DNA of 54,383 nt, taken from NCBI GenBank assembly GCA_019634045.1, contig JAHQWA010000271.1:1-54383 (forward strand). Direction: 5' to 3'. The notes beneath the pieces are model-generated. The model saw only the letters and a list, made by a program, of their open reading frames with translations, was not told the origin of the DNA and did no database searches. The stretch's first letter is position 1; each line of letters opens with the position of its first letter. This document shows, piece after piece, positions 27,522 to 37,139 of the stretch. Source of the stretch: Saprospiraceae bacterium (GTDB lineage: Bacteria > Bacteroidota > Bacteroidia > Chitinophagales > Saprospiraceae). Made by a program: the position numbers and the translations under genes.

Positions 27522-28214
27522 ATGACCAACACGAAAAACACCCCTACCCTTTTATTATTTATTTGCCTATTTCTGGGTGCTTGTCAGCAAAAACCAAGTG
27601 CCTTCGATCGATGGCTTGCTAAATATGAGTTGGACGAACCATTAGCTTATTTTGAACAATCTCCGGATTCCTTTTACGTAGTCGCGCCATCGGAGCTTCT
27701 AGAAGAAGTGGGCCGCATGGATAGAACCTACGAACAATTGGAAACCCTCAAAGACAGCATCCTCCCACAAAGTCATTGGAGCAAGCGCAGATCCTACCTG
27801 CAAGAAATTGATTCTCTTAAGGAAAAATGGAGTAGTTGTCGCCAAGATCCTTCCCTCTACAATTTACCTGGATATTGCAAAAAACTATTGACCTTGGAAG
27901 ATATTAGTCTCCCTGAGAAATTAGGATATATTCAAGACTACCTAAAGGATAGTGAAGTCTATTATGAGGCGGCTAAACAGTTGGTCGATAACCCCTTACC
28001 GAATAAGACACTGCTAGCCATACAGAAACAAGTATTTGGGCTCAGTTTTCTGCAAAAAGAGTTATCAGATTCTCTATATCAAGCTAACTTAGTCCCGGAG
28101 CTAAGGCAAAGCTTTCGCACCGACCTTGAACGCACACGCTTAGCCGTGAAGGACTACTTGGCCTATTGTGAAAGCCTGTATTTTGAACTAAATGAAGATT
28201 GGGGCAGAGAGTAA
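27522..28214 (+). CDS. Small lipoprotein of unknown function
   Basis: A 230-residue protein started at the ATG at 27522 (MTNTKNTPTLLLFICLFLGACQQ). Its lipobox LGAC marks the lipidated Cys. The mature part is helical and acidic, with coiled-coil-like stretches (EVGRMDRTYEQLETLKDSI and later helices) and four Cys in the middle. No domain family is recognised. It is probably anchored to the outer or inner membrane on the periplasmic side. It sits between cmk and an ABC exporter gene (27-base gap) on the same strand and may be co-transcribed. An upstream TTG frame start at 27486 is less likely because the signal peptide begins at 27522. Confidence 0.75.
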   Translation: MTNTKNTPTLLLFICLFLGACQQKPSAFDRWLAKYELDEPLAYFEQSPDSFYVVAPSELLEEVGRMDRTYEQLETLKDSILPQSHWSKRRSYLQEIDSLKEKWSSCRQDPSLYNLPGYCKKLLTLEDISLPEKLGYIQDYLKDSEVYYEAAKQLVDNPLPNKTLLAIQKQVFGLSFLQKELSDSLYQANLVPELRQSFRTDLERTRLAVKDYLAYCESLYFELNEDWGRE

Positions 28215-28241
28215 CTACTTCACGAGGAATGACAAATACTC

Positions 28242-30029
28242 ATGATGATGGAAGAACCCCGGCAGCCCATGCGGCGCCTTTTTCGCTTTATTGATCAATA
28301 CCGTCGCGCTTTCTGGTTCTCCATCGGATCCAGTGTCACGAATAAGGTTTTTGACCTCATGCCGCCCTTTCTCACGGCTTGGATCATCGATAGCGTAAGT
28401 GGTCAAATCCCGGCTTGGATTCCCCAACTGACCGGCTGGCAAGACCCCTGGCCCATCGTTGTTTTTCTCGCTGGTTTAACCTTGGTAATCTTTGGGTTTG
28501 AAAGTTTTTTCGAGTGGCTGCATAAGCGTGGTTTTATGCGCTTAGCGCAAAGGGTGCAACACGATCTGCGCTTGCAAGCTTATGCGACGCTACAAAGCAG
28601 AGAGATGGCCTACTTTGAGTCTGAACGGACGGGGAATCTGATGGCCATGCTCAATGATGATGTAAATCAACTGGAACGCTTCCTCAATAGCAGTTTCAAT
28701 AGTCTGGTACAGCTCACCACCTTAGTAATTGTTGCCGGGTGGTCTCTGATCAATGTATCGTGGATACTTGGTTTGCTGAGTATGCTACCCATCCCCTTTA
28801 TCATCTGGGGAAGTATTTATTACCAGCGAAAGATCGCCCCTTATTATCGGGAAGTACGAGAAGGAGTGGGCGCCTTGGGCAACCGCCTTGAAAACAACAT
28901 TTCCGGCATGTTGGTGATCAAGAGTTTTACCGCAGAACAATATGAGCAGGAACGTATTCAGCAAGTTTCTGCCAACTATAGAGATGCCAACTTCCGTGCC
29001 ATCCGTTGGAGCGCCATTTATTTTCCATTAATCAGAATGCCGATCGCCCTAGGCTTCGCCGGAGCCTTGCTTTTAGGATCGTATTGGGTACTATTTGAGC
29101 CTGGAACGTTTTCTCTGGGGAGCCTAGCCTTTTTTGCGATGATGATCCAACGATTGCTATGGCCGGTGACCATCCTTGGGACTGTATTTGATGAATATCA
29201 GCGAGCCAAAGCATCCGCAAGGCGAATTTTTGGACTTATAGATACTCCCACGCAAATCTATGACCCTCCGCAACCCATTGAAGTAGGTCGATTGAAGGGA
29301 GAAATTGAGTTAAAGAAGGTACACTTCTCGTATTTCTCTGATCAGCCCATCCTACAGGGGCTCAGCATGCAAGTCAAGGCCGGACAGACGGTGGGTATTG
29401 CCGGAGCCACAGGAGGAGGAAAAACTACTTTAATTAAATTACTCCTACGCCTCTACGATGTAAACGAAGGCAGTATTGAGATCGATGGGGTCAAGTTGCC
29501 ACAGATGCGCTTAGAAGACCTACGGCGCAATATTGCGCTAGTTAGTCAAGATGTCTACCTCTTTCATGGAACCATCCGCGAGAATATAGCCTATGGCGCT
29601 CCCGACACCCCGATCGAAGAAATCCAAGCCGTAGCAAGAAGGGCTCAGCTCGCAGAATTCATTGAGGCCTTACCCAAGCAATATGAAACGGTTATCGGGG
29701 AGCGGGGGGTCAAGCTTTCCGGTGGTCAGCGCCAGCGACTAAGTATTGCGCGCGCTTTACTCAAAGATGCCCCCATCTTAATTCTAGACGAAGCCACGAG
29801 TGCGGTTGATACCGAAACGGAAAGAGCTATACAAGACAGCCTGGATGAGCTCACTTCTGAAAAAACAGCCCTGATCATAGCCCATCGTCTGAGCACCATA
29901 CGCAATGCTGATCAAATCATAGTGCTCAAGGAGGGGCAGATTGCCGAGGCTGGCGCGCATGAGCAGCTGTTGCAACAACAAGGATTGTATGCTAATCTTT
30001 GGGCAGGACAGATTCGCGTAAGAAGCTAA
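28242..30029 (+). CDS. MsbA-like ABC exporter (fused membrane and ATPase domains)
   Basis: Half-size ABC exporter of 595 residues that works as a homodimer in the inner membrane. Six membrane helices occupy about 15-310. The ATPase follows with a Walker A loop GATGGGKTT (about residue 387), the signature LSGGQRQRLSIARALL (about 492), Walker B ILILDEATSAVD (about 510) and H-loop IIAHRLST. Members flip lipids such as lipid A precursors or export peptides and drugs; the cargo is not evident. The start has three ATG codons in a row at 28242. It follows the small lipoprotein gene closely, suggesting an operon. Confidence 0.93.
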   Translation: MMMEEPRQPMRRLFRFIDQYRRAFWFSIGSSVTNKVFDLMPPFLTAWIIDSVSGQIPAWIPQLTGWQDPWPIVVFLAGLTLVIFGFESFFEWLHKRGFMRLAQRVQHDLRLQAYATLQSREMAYFESERTGNLMAMLNDDVNQLERFLNSSFNSLVQLTTLVIVAGWSLINVSWILGLLSMLPIPFIIWGSIYYQRKIAPYYREVREGVGALGNRLENNISGMLVIKSFTAEQYEQERIQQVSANYRDANFRAIRWSAIYFPLIRMPIALGFAGALLLGSYWVLFEPGTFSLGSLAFFAMMIQRLLWPVTILGTVFDEYQRAKASARRIFGLIDTPTQIYDPPQPIEVGRLKGEIELKKVHFSYFSDQPILQGLSMQVKAGQTVGIAGATGGGKTTLIKLLLRLYDVNEGSIEIDGVKLPQMRLEDLRRNIALVSQDVYLFHGTIRENIAYGAPDTPIEEIQAVARRAQLAEFIEALPKQYETVIGERGVKLSGGQRQRLSIARALLKDAPILILDEATSAVDTETERAIQDSLDELTSEKTALIIAHRLSTIRNADQIIVLKEGQIAEAGAHEQLLQQQGLYANLWAGQIRVRS

Positions 30030-30065
30030 TTTATTGGTAACTTATGGAGTAGAAACGCAATTGCC

Positions 30066-31325
30066 ATGAAATTATCTCGACTGATGTGGACACTCTCTAT
30101 GTTCTGCTGTCTGCATGCCCATAACGCTCTAGCCCAAACTCATCTATTTGACCCTGGATTCGAAGAAGTCCAAGAATGTCCAGTAGGCAACCTTGGACCG
30201 GAGCAACTCGTGTATTGGGAATCCTCTTACTCCATACGAGATCCTGAACCGCCAGTACCATGGTATTATCAAAGTTATCATCATTCGTGCGATCCAGCTA
30301 TCACACGCTATTGGAAACCAATCCTAGGCAATGGCGTGATTAGAATCCCGTATAATTTTGATACAAATACAGATGAAGTACTAACAGCCTTATTATGGAC
30401 TAGACTATCCAATCCGCTGGACCGAGATAGCCTCTATTACATAGAATATACGACCGCCCCGACCTTTTTCTATTACCCCCCAGATGAAGAGTTTTACAAT
30501 GTATGGTGCATATCACCCAATTTCGGCCTGGCTTTTACTACCCAAGTGGGAGTAGATAGCCTTAATGGCCAGAGTCAAATTGCGCCTCTATATTTTGCAG
30601 AAGGAAGTGGCTTACGAGCCAATGAATCTAACACCTTAAGCATTGGTAATTGTTTTAAAGCCACGGGTGAGGAAGAGTATTTGCTTTTTGGGAATTTCCG
30701 CCACTCTAGAGGGCCTTCAGATGAGCGATGCCTCGGGAGTGCCATTAACAGTCGATTTAGTACATCCAGTTCATTAGTCGACAATTTCAGATTAGAAAAA
30801 ATGGAGTTGGAAATCTGTTGTGATCTGGAATTTTGCTCGGCAGACCTAGTTGATTTTTCTTCTTATACCGACACCTATGTATTCCCTCCTGGGACTTCTT
30901 ATTCTTGGAATGACGGACAGGAGGGGCTCGAACGTTCCTTTGCTCAATCTGGCTCCTACCAACTTACCATAGATTTGCCTTGCGGCAGTATTAGCTCTAA
31001 CTGGATTAACATAAAGGTTAGGATAGACTGCTCCAATAGTATATATGTTCCCTCGGCATTTAGTCCAAATGGCGATGGATTAAATGACTTTTTTTCACCT
31101 TTACTGTCAACTGACTTTGAAATTGAGATTTTCCAATTTTCAGTCTTTGATCGCTGGGGACAGCAAGTTTATCGCTACCTAAATGATAGCTCAGGTTGGG
31201 ATGGGAACATCCGCGGAAAGGAGGCTCCCATAGGTGTATATACCTGGCTACTTGAGTACCAGATATTACTTGGTGATGAATATATTCAGCAGTCTGAAGC
31301 AGGGGCTGTAAGCCTGATTAGATAG
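30066..31325 (+). CDS. Small T9SS type B substrate
   Basis: Secreted protein of 419 residues with a signal peptide (MKLSRLMWTLSMFCCLHAHNALAQ). A beta-rich region follows (about 25-250), opening LFDPGFEEVQECPVGNLGP, a form typical of Bacteroidota surface proteins of unknown function. Next is a short Ig-like section with paired Cys, and a type B sorting domain from about 330 (YVPSAFSPNGDGLNDFF, FDRWGQQVYR, GVYTWLLEY). T9SS export is expected. Its stop lies five bases before the stop of the convergent oxidoreductase gene, so the two transcripts probably overlap at their ends. No catalytic motif is seen. Confidence 0.85.
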   Translation: MKLSRLMWTLSMFCCLHAHNALAQTHLFDPGFEEVQECPVGNLGPEQLVYWESSYSIRDPEPPVPWYYQSYHHSCDPAITRYWKPILGNGVIRIPYNFDTNTDEVLTALLWTRLSNPLDRDSLYYIEYTTAPTFFYYPPDEEFYNVWCISPNFGLAFTTQVGVDSLNGQSQIAPLYFAEGSGLRANESNTLSIGNCFKATGEEEYLLFGNFRHSRGPSDERCLGSAINSRFSTSSSLVDNFRLEKMELEICCDLEFCSADLVDFSSYTDTYVFPPGTSYSWNDGQEGLERSFAQSGSYQLTIDLPCGSISSNWINIKVRIDCSNSIYVPSAFSPNGDGLNDFFSPLLSTDFEIEIFQFSVFDRWGQQVYRYLNDSSGWDGNIRGKEAPIGVYTWLLEYQILLGDEYIQQSEAGAVSLIR

Positions 31326-31330
31326 AGAAT

Positions 31331-32332
31331 CTAATCTTCCAGCACCTTCAGAACCAATTTCCCCTTCTTCTCCCCAGAAAATAGTCGCTTAAAGGTGTCA
31401 TGGAAATTCTCAATCCCATCATAAATATCTTCTTTGGACTTCAACTTTCCTTGTGCCATCCACATACCCATCTGCTGTCCCGCTTTAGCCCAATCTTTGA
31501 CAAAATCTGAGACGACCATGCCTTTCATCGTCGCTCGATTAACCAACAGTGAGAGGTAGTTCTTCGGTCCTCTGATGTCATCCCGGTTATTGTATTGAGA
31601 AATGGCACCACAGATCACAATTCTCGCATGTAAGCGAATGGAGGCTAAGGCAGCATCCAATATTTCTCCGCCGACATTATCAAAAAAGACATCAATCCCC
31701 TTCGGACATTCCCGGGCAATCGCCTTGTACATGTTCTCTGACTTGTAATCGATCGCACCATCAAAGCCTAGCTCCTCCTTCATGTATTGGCACTTCTCAG
31801 GCCCACCAGCGATACCTACGACATGGCAGCCCTTGATCTTAGCTATTTGTCCTACAATGCTTCCTACGGCTCCAGCACCTCCTGAAACCAACACACGATC
31901 GCCTTCCTTTAGCTCCCCTACTTCCAATATTCCGAAGTAAGCGGTCATACCAGGCATCCCTAGCGTACCGATATAAACCGGCAGTGGAACTAAATTTGGA
32001 TCCACCTTAAAGGAGCGAGTACCATCAAATACAGCATACTGTTGCACACCGCCCCAGCCAGATGCATAGTCACCTACCTGAAATCCAGAATGTTTGGAAG
32101 CCACTACTTCCCCCACTGAAGCAGCTCGCATTACCTCTCCTAAGCCCACCGGGGGGATATATGATTTCGCATCTCTCATCCAACCTCTCATGGCTGGATC
32201 TAAGGAGATATAATGTTGCTTCACGAGAAATTGTCCTTCCGAGATACTTGGAATCTCATTGGTTTCTAAGGTCCAGGTATCAGCGGCTGGCATGCCCGCT
32301 GGGCGTTTAACTAAAATCAACTGCTTATTCAT
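31331..32332 (-). CDS. NADP-dependent medium-chain oxidoreductase (CurA/prostaglandin-reductase type)
   Basis: Zinc-free medium-chain dehydrogenase/reductase of 333 residues. It reduces the double bond of alpha,beta-unsaturated ketones or aldehydes with NADPH. Evidence is the N-terminal block SLDPAMRGWMRD (about 45-56), the nucleotide-binding fold VLVSGGAGAVGSIVGQIAK (about 145-163), the FFDNVGGEILDAAL block, and GAISQYN. The length matches the family. It is cytoplasmic and transcribed alone. It faces the T9SS substrate gene end to end. Confidence 0.92.
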   Translation of the reverse strand: MNKQLILVKRPAGMPAADTWTLETNEIPSISEGQFLVKQHYISLDPAMRGWMRDAKSYIPPVGLGEVMRAASVGEVVASKHSGFQVGDYASGWGGVQQYAVFDGTRSFKVDPNLVPLPVYIGTLGMPGMTAYFGILEVGELKEGDRVLVSGGAGAVGSIVGQIAKIKGCHVVGIAGGPEKCQYMKEELGFDGAIDYKSENMYKAIARECPKGIDVFFDNVGGEILDAALASIRLHARIVICGAISQYNNRDDIRGPKNYLSLLVNRATMKGMVVSDFVKDWAKAGQQMGMWMAQGKLKSKEDIYDGIENFHDTFKRLFSGEKKGKLVLKVLED

Positions 32333-32414
32333 GTGACGGCTTTATGATAATACAAATGAATTTCTGACAAATTTGGGACCTTCACCTAAGCTTTAGCTTT
32401 ACACTTCGTTCAGA

Positions 32415-32457
32415 CAAAAAATCCCGTCAGTGATACATAACCAAATCACTGACAGGA
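32415..32457 (-). terminator. Terminator of the 810-residue permease gene
   Basis: A perfect 9-bp stem (32426-32434 and 32445-32453), extended by ATCC/GGAT with small bulges, is followed on the minus strand by six T residues. It lies about 90 bases after the permease stop. Confidence 0.82.
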
Positions 32458-32546
32458 TAAATGTACTGTAAGTTCTACAGTCTCCCTATTAATAAGCTAA
32501 GCAAGGCTGTACTTATTAAACGGGTTTAATTAGATGCTGCTGATAT

Positions 32547-34979
32547 CTACTCATATCGCAGCGATTGTATGGGCTTCATCCATGCTGTTTTTAAGGCTTG
32601 ATAACTTACAGTGATTAGCGCAATGAAGAGGCTGACTACCAAAGCAATGCTAAAGGTCAACCAGCTAAGGTCTACTGGATAGGCGAATCCTTCTAACCAG
32701 CGCCCCATAAAGTAATAGGCAATGGGTAAAGCAATCACATTGGCGATCAGTACCCACTTCATAATTTCCGCGGTCAGTAATACAAAGATCCTTCCGATGG
32801 AAGCGCCAATTACTTTTCTAATACCGACTTCCTTCGTTCGCTGTTCCGCGGTGAAGGTGGCCAATCCAAAGAGTCCCAGGCAGGCAATAAAAATGGCCAA
32901 GAAAGTGAAGACTGAAAAGATATGTCCCACTCGGGTCTCCGATTCGTAAACGGAGGCAAAATCCTCATCCATAAAGGTATAGTCGAAGGGTTGTCCTGGC
33001 CCCATCGTATTCCATTGCTCTTGAATCTCACCGATTAAACTTGGAATATCTTCTCCTCTGATCTTAATCGATAAGCGTCCTCGACTTTGGCCCATAAAAA
33101 TAGCTAGTGGGCCAATCTTACTGCGTAAGGATTCGAAGTGGAAATTCCTGACAACCCCAATTACTTTCGCCGTATTGATTTCTGGATTTTCCGGCGTGCC
33201 CCCTGAAAAAACGCTTATCTCCTGCCCCAAAGGTTCGTCCAATCCATAGATGGCAACTGCAGATTCATTGAGAATCACTGCCGTTGAATCAGAAGGAAAA
33301 TCTCGCGAGAAAGCTCTTCCGTTGATCACCTCCATACCTAAGGTAGGAATATAGTCATGATCTACTGTGAATAGTTGTATCACATGGGTTTTACTGGGAT
33401 CCGGTGTTCTACCTAAGAAAGTAGCTGAACTATTTCTAGAAGAAGGCGTGGGAAGAGAACTACTCATCGAAGCGTTCATCACCTGAGGGTGTTTTACAAT
33501 CTCCTCCTTAAAGGCCTGACAATTATTACCTAAATTATAGAAGTTATTCAGAACCAAAACTTGATCCTTATCAAAACCTAATTTCTTATTTTGGATATAG
33601 TTCAATTGCTTGCCAATCACCATCGTCCCTGCAATCAGCGCAACTGTGATCGCGAATTGGAAAATAACCAGTACCGAACGTAGGGTCACGGCCTGCCCTA
33701 CCCTTTTCGTAATTCGCCCCTTTAACACGGCCAAAGGTCGAAAAGAGGAGAGGTAAAAGGCGGGATAACTGCCTGCCACAATCCCTACTACGGCTACAAG
33801 GAATAACATGCCCGCCCAGAACGTAGGCTGGTTGATTTGTGCAATGCTAAGCTCTTTACCCGACAGGGTATTGAATCGAGACAAGAAAAAGAATAAGCCT
33901 CCGACAGCAAGCAAAAAGCCGAGAAAGGTGATGACGACAGATTCACTTAAGAACTGCCAGATCAATTGCTTGCGTTCTGCCCCTACGACTTTCCGCATCC
34001 CGACCTCCTTGGCTCTCGATGCTGATCTTGCCGTGGAAAGATTCATAAAATTGATACAGGCCAGCAAAAGAATAAAGAGGCCAATAAAAGCAAAAATATA
34101 GATGTACTTGATGTCGCTGGTAGCGGCCAATTCCTCTTGTTTGTCCGAGTACAAATGGATCTTCTTCATGGGAAATAGGCTGAAGGTGATATAGTTTCCC
34201 GCAGCCATGATATCTTCCATGGATTTGCCCATGTACCGCTCTATTTCTGGCCCCACATAGTCCAGCACCAATTGTTCCATTTTAGCATCCACCGCAGCTG
34301 GATCGGTACCTTCTTCTAAAACCAGGTAAGTCTGAAAGTTGTTACTCATCCAGCTGTTATTTCGACTTTCATTGGTAGTCGACATCGACGCAAAGAAATC
34401 GAAATTAAAATGCGTATTCTTGGGAATGGCTTTAATCACACCTGTAACCCGAAATTGCTGGTTTTGATCCGCGGTGAAAGATTTTCCAATGGGATCTTCC
34501 GTCCCAAAATACTTCTCTGCCATTCGCTCGGTGATCACAATTGTATTGGGTTCCACCAAAGCTGTTTTCGGGTTCCCTTTGACCATTTCAATAGAGAACA
34601 CATCAAAAAAGGTAGAGTCTACGAAAATCCAATCGTCCTCATTATAACTCTTATCCTCGTAGGTAACCGCATAGCTCCCATAGGAACGAAAGCGGCATTG
34701 CTGTTCCACCTCAGGATAGGCCTCTAATACGGTCGGTCCTAATGGTGCTCCAACCACGGCGAAGTTTAGATCTTGCTCAAAGGCGTGACCATCGAAATTT
34801 ACCCGATAAATGCGATCTGCTTTTTCATGATATTGATCATAGCTTAACTCATCGCGGATGAACAAGAAGATAAATAGGAAACAGGCGAGGCCTAGGGCAA
34901 GACCTAGGATATTAATAAGGGAATAGAACTTGTGTTTCCACAAGTTGCGAAAAGCAACAGTCAGGTAATTCCTTAACAT
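32547..34979 (-). CDS. Two-domain FtsX/MacB-type ABC permease
   Basis: Inner-membrane permease of 810 residues with two MacB/FtsX halves. Helix 1 is near 20-40, and a periplasmic MacB core covers about 45-270. Three helices form the first FtsX domain, followed by the conserved RSASRAKEVGMRKVVGA. A second periplasmic domain and a second FtsX domain with EQRTKEVGIRKVIGAS complete it. Bacteroidota carry many such stand-alone permeases, usually annotated as antimicrobial-peptide or lipoprotein exporters. No ATPase gene lies nearby, so the partner must be encoded elsewhere. It has its own terminator. Confidence 0.92.
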   Translation of the reverse strand: MLRNYLTVAFRNLWKHKFYSLINILGLALGLACFLFIFLFIRDELSYDQYHEKADRIYRVNFDGHAFEQDLNFAVVGAPLGPTVLEAYPEVEQQCRFRSYGSYAVTYEDKSYNEDDWIFVDSTFFDVFSIEMVKGNPKTALVEPNTIVITERMAEKYFGTEDPIGKSFTADQNQQFRVTGVIKAIPKNTHFNFDFFASMSTTNESRNNSWMSNNFQTYLVLEEGTDPAAVDAKMEQLVLDYVGPEIERYMGKSMEDIMAAGNYITFSLFPMKKIHLYSDKQEELAATSDIKYIYIFAFIGLFILLLACINFMNLSTARSASRAKEVGMRKVVGAERKQLIWQFLSESVVITFLGFLLAVGGLFFFLSRFNTLSGKELSIAQINQPTFWAGMLFLVAVVGIVAGSYPAFYLSSFRPLAVLKGRITKRVGQAVTLRSVLVIFQFAITVALIAGTMVIGKQLNYIQNKKLGFDKDQVLVLNNFYNLGNNCQAFKEEIVKHPQVMNASMSSSLPTPSSRNSSATFLGRTPDPSKTHVIQLFTVDHDYIPTLGMEVINGRAFSRDFPSDSTAVILNESAVAIYGLDEPLGQEISVFSGGTPENPEINTAKVIGVVRNFHFESLRSKIGPLAIFMGQSRGRLSIKIRGEDIPSLIGEIQEQWNTMGPGQPFDYTFMDEDFASVYESETRVGHIFSVFTFLAIFIACLGLFGLATFTAEQRTKEVGIRKVIGASIGRIFVLLTAEIMKWVLIANVIALPIAYYFMGRWLEGFAYPVDLSWLTFSIALVVSLFIALITVSYQALKTAWMKPIQSLRYE

Positions 34980-35086
34980 AGGTAGATTATTTTCGGATGA
35001 TTACTTACTACTTGCTGCCTATGACGGAGGTACCTGACTATTGGTTACAGAAATTTATTTTTTTCTTTCTTTTCAAAAGAATGGGG

Positions 35087-36742
35087 TCACAGTTTGTCTT
35101 GAATTTTGTCGAAATCTATGTTCCGAATGGAATGCACTAGGTCCGGGTGATACTTGCCCGTTTTGTCCAGGAATACGTGGCTAGGGTAGCCTTTCAGTTC
35201 GAAGTACTCCATGATCTGCTTGGACAGTTCCGGGCTTAAGAAAATATGTTTGGTGCTAAGGTCTAGCTCCGTGACCTTCTTCTGCCAAGTATCCCGATCT
35301 GTACCCGATTCAACACAAATATAAATCACTTCAACACCCATCTTATCCAGTTTTTCAATATTGGCCTGACTCTGCTTCATATCAAAAATACAGGGACCAC
35401 ACCAGGTAGCCCAGACATCAAAAAGTACAGCCTTCTCTCCCACTGCCGATCGCAATGCGCCTAATAAATCTTCCAGCTCGGTCTGTCCAGCTTCGTAAAA
35501 CTCAGCACCGTTCTCTAGATTGCCCAGTTTCTTGCCGATAGGGGAATCCGTAAGATCTACCTGAATGGCTGCCAGTTTCTCATTAACGGCCATGATCTGC
35601 TTTTTCGTGATGGCCCAATTTTTCTCCATAAAGTTTCTGGTCCAAGCTCCCGTGACTTTGGGCAACATTTTTTCTACATAGTAGTTCCGTTCCCAAATGT
35701 CTTTCCCTCCTCCTAAAGCGATTAGGAAGTCTCGATTTGCCGGAGACACAGCTTCGACCTTTTTTGCAAAAGCATCCACATGCGCCCGATGAAGTTGATT
35801 TTTATATTGTTTATAAAAGTACTTGCTTTCCTTCTTGAATAATTTCGTGTCATAGTCCTCATTCAGCTGTTTCTTCTGCAACATGGACGCAAATGCTGCC
35901 ATTCTTTTCCTTTCATCATCACCTTCTAATTGTGTAGGTAAGAGCTCAGAATAATTCCTAAGAGTTTCTTCAGGGGTCGGAGTCATCAAGCCTCTACTTT
36001 GGTAACTATAATAGGCAAAAGAAGCATTGGATATCAATTTAGGTTGGTGTGTTTGGATTTCTTTTCTCATGTCCCCTGGCATCGGTTTCGACCAATGTAT
36101 CACACAAAGATCACCATAGTAATCTGATAGGCGTTCATTTTCCAGCACCCAATTCGCCTCAGATGGATACTCCGCTATAAAGGCTGCTTCTCTTTTTGTT
36201 TCTGCTTCATGTAGCGTTTTGATTCTCCGCACCTTATCTTCCACACTTGCCTCTCGGTCCATCATGATGTGCATTTTATTTTCTCCTTCCAGCACATTAT
36301 CTCGTCGATATTGTACAAAGCGATTGACTACTTCAGTCAACGCTCCATCAGCGCCCAAGAATTGCACCCCATCTTTCAACCAATTACCTGGGTCTTTTTT
36401 CAGCACTTCCAAGTCGGCTACTATCGTTAGCCCTTGATCAACGATCAATTGTCCATAATAGTAATCTCCAATGCTAAACCATATCTGTTGGTAGCGTAGT
36501 GGATGTGTCAATTGAAAAGTAAAGCTTCCGTCCGCTGCGGGTTTCGCTGTATTCTCCTCCTGGTGCTCAGGTGTAGGTACCACAACGACAAATGACAGCT
36601 CCAAATCGGCGTCTGCTGTGGCGTCAAATCCTTTTAGTTGCACTTTCACACTAGGTATTTTTTCTTGAAAAGGAGAAAAGGGCGATTGTGCGGCTAGGCA
36701 GGAGCATAACAGGATGCAAAGCAAGCAAAGTGAGTTCTTCAT
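35087..36742 (-). CDS. TlpA-like exported thioredoxin
   Basis: Exported thiol-disulfide protein of 551 residues with a signal peptide (MKNSLCLLCILLCSCLAAQS). The N-terminal part holds a beta-sandwich (about 30-110) and a long helical section (about 150-400). The C-terminal thioredoxin fold starts near 439 with FDVWATWCGPC and a cis-Pro loop in GYPSHVF. TlpA-like proteins reduce or isomerise disulfides in periplasmic proteins, often for cytochrome or surface-protein maturation. The signal sequence holds several Cys, so lipid anchoring cannot be ruled out. It has no operon partner; about 100 bases separate it from the permease downstream. Confidence 0.88.
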   Translation of the reverse strand: MKNSLCLLCILLCSCLAAQSPFSPFQEKIPSVKVQLKGFDATADADLELSFVVVVPTPEHQEENTAKPAADGSFTFQLTHPLRYQQIWFSIGDYYYGQLIVDQGLTIVADLEVLKKDPGNWLKDGVQFLGADGALTEVVNRFVQYRRDNVLEGENKMHIMMDREASVEDKVRRIKTLHEAETKREAAFIAEYPSEANWVLENERLSDYYGDLCVIHWSKPMPGDMRKEIQTHQPKLISNASFAYYSYQSRGLMTPTPEETLRNYSELLPTQLEGDDERKRMAAFASMLQKKQLNEDYDTKLFKKESKYFYKQYKNQLHRAHVDAFAKKVEAVSPANRDFLIALGGGKDIWERNYYVEKMLPKVTGAWTRNFMEKNWAITKKQIMAVNEKLAAIQVDLTDSPIGKKLGNLENGAEFYEAGQTELEDLLGALRSAVGEKAVLFDVWATWCGPCIFDMKQSQANIEKLDKMGVEVIYICVESGTDRDTWQKKVTELDLSTKHIFLSPELSKQIMEYFELKGYPSHVFLDKTGKYHPDLVHSIRNIDFDKIQDKL

Positions 36743-37139
36743 ACAAAAAAGGTATTGAGTTTTGAATCAGTTCTATGATAGAATGATTGTCCCATCATGC
36801 CTTAGGATGCACAAATCAGAGGTTTTGTTGTAGCATAAGCCAAATTTCTCGTGGCAAGGCAACAGAAAGTCCTTGGAACTATTGCTCAGGGCGGCTTTAA
36901 AACATTAGGGTGGGAATTGCGGTTATTGACCATAGATAGTCTGAAATAGCTTCTTCGGCTTTCCGCGCAGGTTTCGTTGTCTTTCTGACACAACTTTTTA
37001 ATCTCGCAACAAGAAGTTTTCTTGAAGCGTTTAAATAGTTATATTGGCTATACGCCGGAAAGATCGTCTAAGAACCATCGATTTCCTTAGCACGTAACTA
37101 TCTTCCAGATCGCTAACCGACAAAATATGCAAAGCAGCT
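36743..37139. other. Divergent non-coding spacer
   Basis: About 400 bases between the divergent TlpA-like and PorE-like genes. It should hold both promoters, but I find no exact TAnnTTTG element for either. No small gene or strong hairpin is convincing. Confidence 0.5.

Noticed and set aside
36957..37016. Weak GTTGT/ACAAC hairpin followed by TTTTT upstream of the PorE-like gene
   Set aside because: Only a 5-bp stem with a large loop; too weak to call a terminator or attenuator.
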